Source of the DNA: Pseudoxanthomonas sp. Root630
Lineage (GTDB): Bacteria > Pseudomonadota > Gammaproteobacteria > Xanthomonadales > Xanthomonadaceae
NCBI RefSeq assembly: GCF_001427585.1
Contig: NZ_LMGY01000012.1
Location: 60,001 to 124,000 of the forward strand
Direction: 5' to 3'
DNA length: 64,000 nt
Part shown: piece by piece, positions 59,408 through 64,000 of the stretch
Numbering within the stretch: the first letter of the stretch is position 1
Layout: each line of letters starts with the position of its first letter
Program-made: the position numbers and the translations under genes
Notes under the pieces: model-generated
Database searches by the model: none
What the model was told of the DNA's origin: nothing
Seen by the model: only the letters and a program-made list of their open reading frames with translations

Positions 59408-60069
59408 TTCGAATTGGCGGAATGACGCCGCTGACCACGATAGACTTCCCGGGCCATCTGGCAGCGGTGCTCTTCATGCAGGGATGTCCCTGGCGCTGCA
59501 CCTATTGTCACAACCCTGAGCTGCTGCCGACGCGCGCCGGCGACGGCGTGGCCTGGGACGTGGTGGTGGACTTCCTGCATCGCCGCCGTGGCCTGCTGGA
59601 TGCCGTGGTGTTCTCCGGTGGGGAGCCCACCTCGCAAGCCGCACTGCCTGACGCCATCGCACACGTGAGGGCACTGGGGTTCCGTGTTGGTCTGCACACC
59701 GGCGGCATGTATCCGGAGCGATTGCGCCAGGTGCTGCCGCTGTTGGACTGGGTGGGCCTGGATATCAAGGGGCCGGCGCAACACTACGACCGCATTACGG
59801 GCCGCCGCCGCAGCGCCGCGCCGGTTCGCGAAGCGTTGGAGTGCGTACTGGCCAGTGGTATCGACTACGAGTGCCGCACCACGTGGCGTCCGGAGGTGTT
59901 CCCGGCCGCGGATCTGTATCAACTGGCCGAAGATCTTGTTGGCCTGGGGGTGGCGACGTGGATCCTTCAGGAGTGCCGCGAACAAGGACGTGGCATAGCA
60001 CCCGCGGACAAGCCGGATCTATCGCGACTCAGTGTGGGATTCCGGACCTTCGACTTTCGTCACCATTAG
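59404..60069 (+). CDS. nrdG: Anaerobic ribonucleotide reductase activating protein (radical SAM)
   Basis: A 221-residue radical-SAM activase that installs the glycyl radical. The 4Fe-4S cluster motif is QGCPWRCTYCHNPE (C28, C32, C35). SAM-site segments are AVVFSGGEPTSQ and WVGLDIKGPAQHYDRITG. MTPLTTIDFPGHLAAVLFMQ is typical of the group. It overlaps the radical-domain gene by 4 bp, so the three genes form one translationally coupled unit with the activase next to its target domain. Confidence 0.95.
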   Translation: MIRIGGMTPLTTIDFPGHLAAVLFMQGCPWRCTYCHNPELLPTRAGDGVAWDVVVDFLHRRRGLLDAVVFSGGEPTSQAALPDAIAHVRALGFRVGLHTGGMYPERLRQVLPLLDWVGLDIKGPAQHYDRITGRRRSAAPVREALECVLASGIDYECRTTWRPEVFPAADLYQLAEDLVGLGVATWILQECREQGRGIAPADKPDLSRLSVGFRTFDFRHH

Positions 60070-60206
60070 CTGCGGGTCGCAATCTATTCCGCACGCCATG
60101 CCTGGGCGCCACTGTACATTGCACGGATGCACGAGAGAGTTTCAAGCGGGCAACGCATCCTGCGTGAAGGATACGTTGAGCGTCGTGGGCTCGGTCGAAG
60201 GAGCCA

Positions 60207-62186
60207 TCATCCAGCAGGTTGAAGAAAGGTGCTCTGCCGCAGGTGCAGGGTCAGGTAGTCGAAGTAGTGATCGATGTAGCTGATTCCGTTCTCGTGATCG
60301 AGCAGGTACGGATTCATCAGCGTATGTCGCAATATCACCAGCCGGTCCGCGTCGGTGTCGTCCGTCATGGTGGCCGGATCGATACCAAGGCCCGTGAGGA
60401 TGCGGTGTATTTCGACATCGCCGATCATCGTCCGCTGGAGCGTGGTGATCGAGGCAAAGAACTGCTTGATCTGCAATGGTTGTTGGGGGTCGCAGCGCAG
60501 CTGATCGTGGAGATTCCGGACGAAGGCGTTGGCTTTCGCGATGTCGTCATTGCCCGACGGGTTAAGCGCAAGGCAGACCAGGTTGCTGTCCGGATGGAAC
60601 GGCACGCATGCCTTGATGGTCGTGCCCATTTCCTCGGCAAAGCGCTGCGCCCGCACCAGGAACGCTTCCGCTGCCAGCACCGTTTGCCGTGGCATGAGGC
60701 CGAAGTGGGTGTGGTCCAGCGGCAGCACACGGTGCGTAACGTAGACGGCGGCGGCGGCGGCACCGGATTTGGAACCCTCTGGAACGAACTGGCCCAGTTG
60801 TCGGTAGCGTGTCATGTAGTCATCCGGACCACCTTCCCGAAAGACGTAGTCTGCATGTTCGGACAGAAGTTCCACCGCGCGATGGTCGCGACAGATGAAT
60901 GCGCCTGTGCCGTAGGGGAGGTAACCGAGCTTGTGGGGATCGACGGTGACGGAGTCGACCTGGGACAGGGCCGAGAATGCGGCGTGCACTTCCGGCCGCG
61001 GAAAATCGCGGTACTCCTGTTGGATCTCCTGCAAAGGGCGTAGTTCGCCGTCGGGCTGCCGGAACAGCGTGGCCAGATAGCCGCCCCAGGCTGCATCCAC
61101 ATGTACGCTGAAACCCAGGCCGTGCTTGCTGGAGCGCTCGCGTGCAACCACCACCTCATCGATCGGGTCGATGGTGCCGTACTCCGTGCTTCCCAGTACG
61201 GCGACGGTCATGAGAACCGGTTGCCGCTCGCATTTGCAGTGTTCAAGTGCTTCCTGCAGTGCTGCCGGATCCAGGCGCATGCCGTTGACAGGCAGTAACC
61301 GAAGCTGCTCCCTGCCGAGGCCCAGCAATTTCAGTCCCTTGCTCCACGAATAATGCGCCGTGATCGGCGCGAGCACGCAGGGCGGACGCACGTCGCGGTG
61401 ACGGGCGAAGAAGTTCACCATCCCAAGATGCTCGATGCGCTGTGCATCCACGCGCGTGCGCCAGCGCTGACGATCCTGCTTGTTCTGGCTGGCAAGCCAG
61501 TACCGCCAGTGTTCCAGCAGTTCGATTGCGGAAGACGGAGCCAGGTTGAACGCCTGCCAGACATCCTCGGGTAGGTCGATGTCAGGCACCCCTGCTGCAA
61601 GCATTGCCACCGGGAATGCCTTGAGCGCGAGCGCCAGCCGTAGTGCTTGGTAGTTGGCCAGCGTTCCGCCGGACGTCAGATGCCCGAAGGCGCAGTCCTT
61701 GCGTGACGGATCGGCGGGAAAGCCGAGCATGCGCGCCAACTGGAGTCCGACCTGGATCTCCAACTGCACGGTGATTGGTGCCGCGTCTTCGCTGACATTG
61801 TTGGGGTTGTAAGGCAGCGCGAGCATCTGGGCCGCGAGACCCGGCAGGAGCAGATCCGAGGCCATGTGGCCGATGTAGCGTGGGCTGTGGAAAGGCACGG
61901 ATTGCTTCAGTGCGGCCGACAGTTGATGCAGTTCACGCCGCATCCTGGCCTCGAACGCCTGGTATTGCGGATGCTGGGCGGCTGAGGTGGGAATAGCCGG
62001 CGGGTCTTCCGGATGGAAGTTCCTGCGCCAATGGACATGGTCCCGCAGGAATTCCACCACCAGCTTCTCCAGCAGTGTGTCGTTCTCGCCATAAGGACCG
62101 AGGAAGCAGGCATCGAGCGTGCGCCTCTCGCTATCTGGTACGGGGTTGAAACCAGTCGAATGCTGATTGTGGTGAGTCCTGTTCAT
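60207..62186 (-). CDS. Group II PLP-dependent decarboxylase, tyrosine decarboxylase-like
   Basis: 659 residues resembling bacterial tyrosine decarboxylases such as the enterococcal enzyme in length and in segments spread over the whole protein. These include RYIGHMASDLLLPGLAAQML, FGHLTSGGTLANYQALRLA, SVHVDAAWGGYLATLF, and the PLP-lysine motif SVTVDPHKLGYLPYGTGAF. The segment GQFVPEGSKSGAAAAAVYVT and the HRVLPLDHTHFG end of the core also fit. Amino-acid decarboxylation consumes a proton and yields an amine. No partner antiporter gene is visible nearby. An FNR-type box is centred 41 bp before the ATG, so the transcript may start at or next to the start codon; no ribosome-binding site is seen. 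Confidence 0.85.
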   Translation of the reverse strand: MNRTHHNQHSTGFNPVPDSERRTLDACFLGPYGENDTLLEKLVVEFLRDHVHWRRNFHPEDPPAIPTSAAQHPQYQAFEARMRRELHQLSAALKQSVPFHSPRYIGHMASDLLLPGLAAQMLALPYNPNNVSEDAAPITVQLEIQVGLQLARMLGFPADPSRKDCAFGHLTSGGTLANYQALRLALALKAFPVAMLAAGVPDIDLPEDVWQAFNLAPSSAIELLEHWRYWLASQNKQDRQRWRTRVDAQRIEHLGMVNFFARHRDVRPPCVLAPITAHYSWSKGLKLLGLGREQLRLLPVNGMRLDPAALQEALEHCKCERQPVLMTVAVLGSTEYGTIDPIDEVVVARERSSKHGLGFSVHVDAAWGGYLATLFRQPDGELRPLQEIQQEYRDFPRPEVHAAFSALSQVDSVTVDPHKLGYLPYGTGAFICRDHRAVELLSEHADYVFREGGPDDYMTRYRQLGQFVPEGSKSGAAAAAVYVTHRVLPLDHTHFGLMPRQTVLAAEAFLVRAQRFAEEMGTTIKACVPFHPDSNLVCLALNPSGNDDIAKANAFVRNLHDQLRCDPQQPLQIKQFFASITTLQRTMIGDVEIHRILTGLGIDPATMTDDTDADRLVILRHTLMNPYLLDHENGISYIDHYFDYLTLHLRQSTFLQPAG

Positions 62187-62220
62187 GGGAGAAGCCTAGA
62201 CGCGTCAACAAAGACAGTCC

Positions 62221-62234
62221 CTGATCTGGATCAA
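62221..62234. promoter_or_regulatory. FNR/Anr-type box 3 (decarboxylase/porin intergenic)
   Basis: CTGAT-CTGG-ATCAA, one base from the FNR consensus. Its centre lies about 41 bp upstream of the decarboxylase ATG. A TAGGCT -10-like sequence lies on the minus strand about 10 bp before that ATG. Confidence 0.55.
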
Positions 62235-62501
62235 CAGAATGCGACAGGCGGTCGCAGTCGTGAGGCGCAAGGGAGTCGCCAAGTGCGAGTGCCACGCCTG
62301 TACGGGGTAGTCGCATGACGCAAGTCAAGGCCACGGGTGATCGGCACGACTACGCTGCGGAACATGGAACGCCACGGCAGTTCAGCGATGCGTCGCAGCA
62401 ATGGCAGCACCGAATGCGCAACGCAGGTCCGCCGCCACGTCGACATGGATGCCTACCGATAGGCCTCTCCTTTCCGTCATTCCCACAGAGCGACCCGCAC
62501 C

Positions 62502-63887
62502 GTGCACAGCCAAAGCACCACGATCTTCCTTCCGCCATCCATCACAGGATCCAGGAAAGACCACGAATCCAGCGCCCATGGCGCACCAGTCGCTGCTTCC
62601 GGAGCATCGCGGCGAGCCTCCCTTGCGCTTCGATCATCACTCAGGCCGCATCGGCTGCGCCTACCACTGCTGACGGCACTGCTCCTTACGGCCGCCGCCG
62701 CCGTCGCTGCACCTGCGGACGAGAGCGAAGGGCGGATCATCCTCGATGCGCGCTACCGTTTCGAGCATGTCGAGCAGGATGGTCCGCTGATGGATGCCAG
62801 TGCCCACACCTTGCGCACCCGGCTGGGGTACCAGACCGCGACCTGGCATGGACTGAGCGGACTGGTAGAGGTCGATGATGTGCGGTCGCTGGGCGCGGAG
62901 CACTACAACGATACGCGCAACGGGAAAGGCGCCTATGGCACCGTCGCCGATCCACAGGGCACGGCAGTCAACCAGTTGCTGGTCAGGAGCCGTTTCGCGA
63001 AAGGAAGCGCCACGGTTGGACGCCAGCGCATCAATCTGGACAACCAGCGATTCATTGGTGGTGTCGGCTGGCGGCAGAACGAGCAGACCTACGACGGTGG
63101 CGTCATCGAGTTCAAGCCGACACCCGCGTCCACGGTGACCTATGGCTACATAGGTAACATCGATACCATATTCGGTCCCGATGGACCGGCCACGCCGAGC
63201 AGAACCGCGCCTGCAGACATCGAAGGGCACAGCCATCTTCTCAATGCCAAGTACGTTGTCGGGACATCCTTGACTGCGACCGCGTACCACTATCGCCTTG
63301 GGCTGGACAATGTCGCGGTAACCGCTGCGGCTCCTCTGGGAACCTTGTCCAGCAAGACGACAGGTCTGCGGTTGCTGGGAGTTCTGGGCGGTACCACGTA
63401 CGTGGTCGAACACGCATGGCAATCGTCACTGGCGGACAATCCCTGGGATCTCGACAGCCGCTACAGGCTGATCGAAGCTGGCCGAACGTGGGCTGGAACA
63501 CAATTTACGTTGGGACAGGAAGTGCTGGGTTCCGGAAAAGGGGCGGGCGTCGGCAACCGCGCATTCCAGACACCGCTGGCAACCAAGCACGCCTTCCAGG
63601 GATGGGCCGACGTGTTTCTCACGACACCGGCCGATGGATTGCGTGATGCATACCTGTTGGCGAGCAGGCCCGTCGCGGGCGGAAAACTCCAGGTGGCCTA
63701 CCATGACTTCCGTAGCGACCGCGGCGACCGTCGCTTTGGTACCGAATGGAATGCCGCGTACAGCAGGGCGATCCCTGCAGCAAAGGGGTGGTTGGCGACG
63801 CTGAAGTACGCGGCTTACAACAGCGCGCATGCATCGGGTACCGTGGACACCGACAAGCTCTGGGTGCAGGTGCAGTACACGCGCTGA
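62502..63887 (+). CDS. Outer-membrane porin-like protein (alginate export/OprD-like barrel)
   Basis: 461 residues from a GTG start. A hydrophobic signal-like segment (LRLPLLTALLLTAAAAVAA) begins only near residue 53, so about 50 N-terminal residues are unusual and the true start is uncertain; no later ATG or GTG lies before the signal. The mature part is a beta-barrel-type sequence: ILDARYRFEHVEQDGPLMDA, LRTRLGYQTATWHGL, LLVRSRFAKGSATVGRQRIN, and many alternating strands ending in DKLWVQVQYTR. The pattern resembles alginate-export family (PF13372) porins. Substrate unknown. Divergent from the decarboxylase gene. Confidence 0.75.
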   Translation: MHSQSTTIFLPPSITGSRKDHESSAHGAPVAASGASRRASLALRSSLRPHRLRLPLLTALLLTAAAAVAAPADESEGRIILDARYRFEHVEQDGPLMDASAHTLRTRLGYQTATWHGLSGLVEVDDVRSLGAEHYNDTRNGKGAYGTVADPQGTAVNQLLVRSRFAKGSATVGRQRINLDNQRFIGGVGWRQNEQTYDGGVIEFKPTPASTVTYGYIGNIDTIFGPDGPATPSRTAPADIEGHSHLLNAKYVVGTSLTATAYHYRLGLDNVAVTAAAPLGTLSSKTTGLRLLGVLGGTTYVVEHAWQSSLADNPWDLDSRYRLIEAGRTWAGTQFTLGQEVLGSGKGAGVGNRAFQTPLATKHAFQGWADVFLTTPADGLRDAYLLASRPVAGGKLQVAYHDFRSDRGDRRFGTEWNAAYSRAIPAAKGWLATLKYAAYNSAHASGTVDTDKLWVQVQYTR

Positions 63888-63911
63888 GTCCGGGCGACGA
63901 ATGGTGTGGAC

Positions 63912-63925
63912 TTGATCCAGGTCAA
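63912..63925. promoter_or_regulatory. FNR/Anr-type box 4 (downstream of the porin gene)
   Basis: TTGAT-CCAG-GTCAA, one base from the FNR consensus, 25 bp after the porin stop. It probably serves a gene beyond the window's end. Confidence 0.5.
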
Positions 63926-64000
63926 GCCGAAGGAAAGGGAGCCTCGCCAGAATGCGATGCTCCCGACTTCGAACAGAAGCGATGGCTTTCCACGACCTGC

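Noticed and set aside
50153..64000. A second copy of the tRNA 3' end (attachment site) closing a genomic island inside the window
   Set aside because: No repeat of the terminal tRNA sequence was found down to 64,000, so the far boundary, if any, lies outside the window.

Overview
The window reads as a high-GC gammaproteobacterial chromosome of the family Xanthomonadaceae (Pseudoxanthomonas, Xanthomonas or a close relative). The evidence is the gene content and order (topA-tsaC, smg-dprA, LysM-def-fmt-rsmB, dtd-rpoD, opgD-opgH), the lysine-rich TopA tail, and family-typical unknowns such as the DUF3667, DUF4124 and GYF_2/RDD genes. The genus is inferred; the window shows only part of 23S rRNA.

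Layout. 1-1640: the 3' part of 23S rRNA, then 5S rRNA and a terminator. 1.7-9.6 kb: an M19 dipeptidase, a metal-dependent hydrolase family protein, rpoH with a sigma-E-like promoter overlapped by a CIRCE-like palindrome, an exported protein with four tandem Coa1-like repeats, a DUF1203 protein, a type II NADH dehydrogenase and an MHS-type transporter. 9.6-16.4 kb: priA, a gene-poor stretch with two inverted perfect DnaA boxes, a sigma-like/DUF3106-like membrane protein, a DUF3667 gene broken by one base, and a MATE pump. 16.5-23 kb: sppA, small exported proteins, an SDR, a DJ-1/PfpI protein and two DUF4124 paralogues. 23-35 kb: tsaC and topA, three consecutive GYF_2 genes, smg-dprA, and the LysM gene divergent from def-fmt-rsmB. 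35-39.5 kb: an O-antigen ligase-like protein and three glycosyl/glycerophosphotransferase genes, probably for surface polysaccharide. 39.5-44.5 kb: a PH-domain pair, a Sel1/TPR-like protein, an LpxL-type acyltransferase and dtd. 44.5-50.1 kb: rpoD, then opgD-opgH, whose stop codon lies inside a tRNA(CAU) gene.

The most interesting region is 50.4-64 kb, just beyond that tRNA. It holds a four-gene operon (TonB-dependent receptor, exported membrane-anchored CobN-like protein, MotA/TolQ/ExbB protein, DUF2149 protein) with the same set of families as the Bacteroidetes hmu haem-uptake locus. Divergent from it is an anaerobic ribonucleotide reductase cluster in which the glycyl-radical domain is a separate 63-residue reading frame (nrdD body, radical domain, nrdG). 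A group II PLP decarboxylase of the tyrosine decarboxylase type and a porin follow. Four FNR/Anr-type palindromes (TTGAY-N4-RTCAA pattern) and one Fur-like box lie in the promoter regions. My inference is an oxygen- and iron-controlled accessory block that couples metal or tetrapyrrole acquisition with oxygen-independent DNA precursor synthesis and amino-acid decarboxylation.

No CRISPR array, intact insertion sequence or phage gene was seen. All functional calls come from reading motifs; no database search was run.
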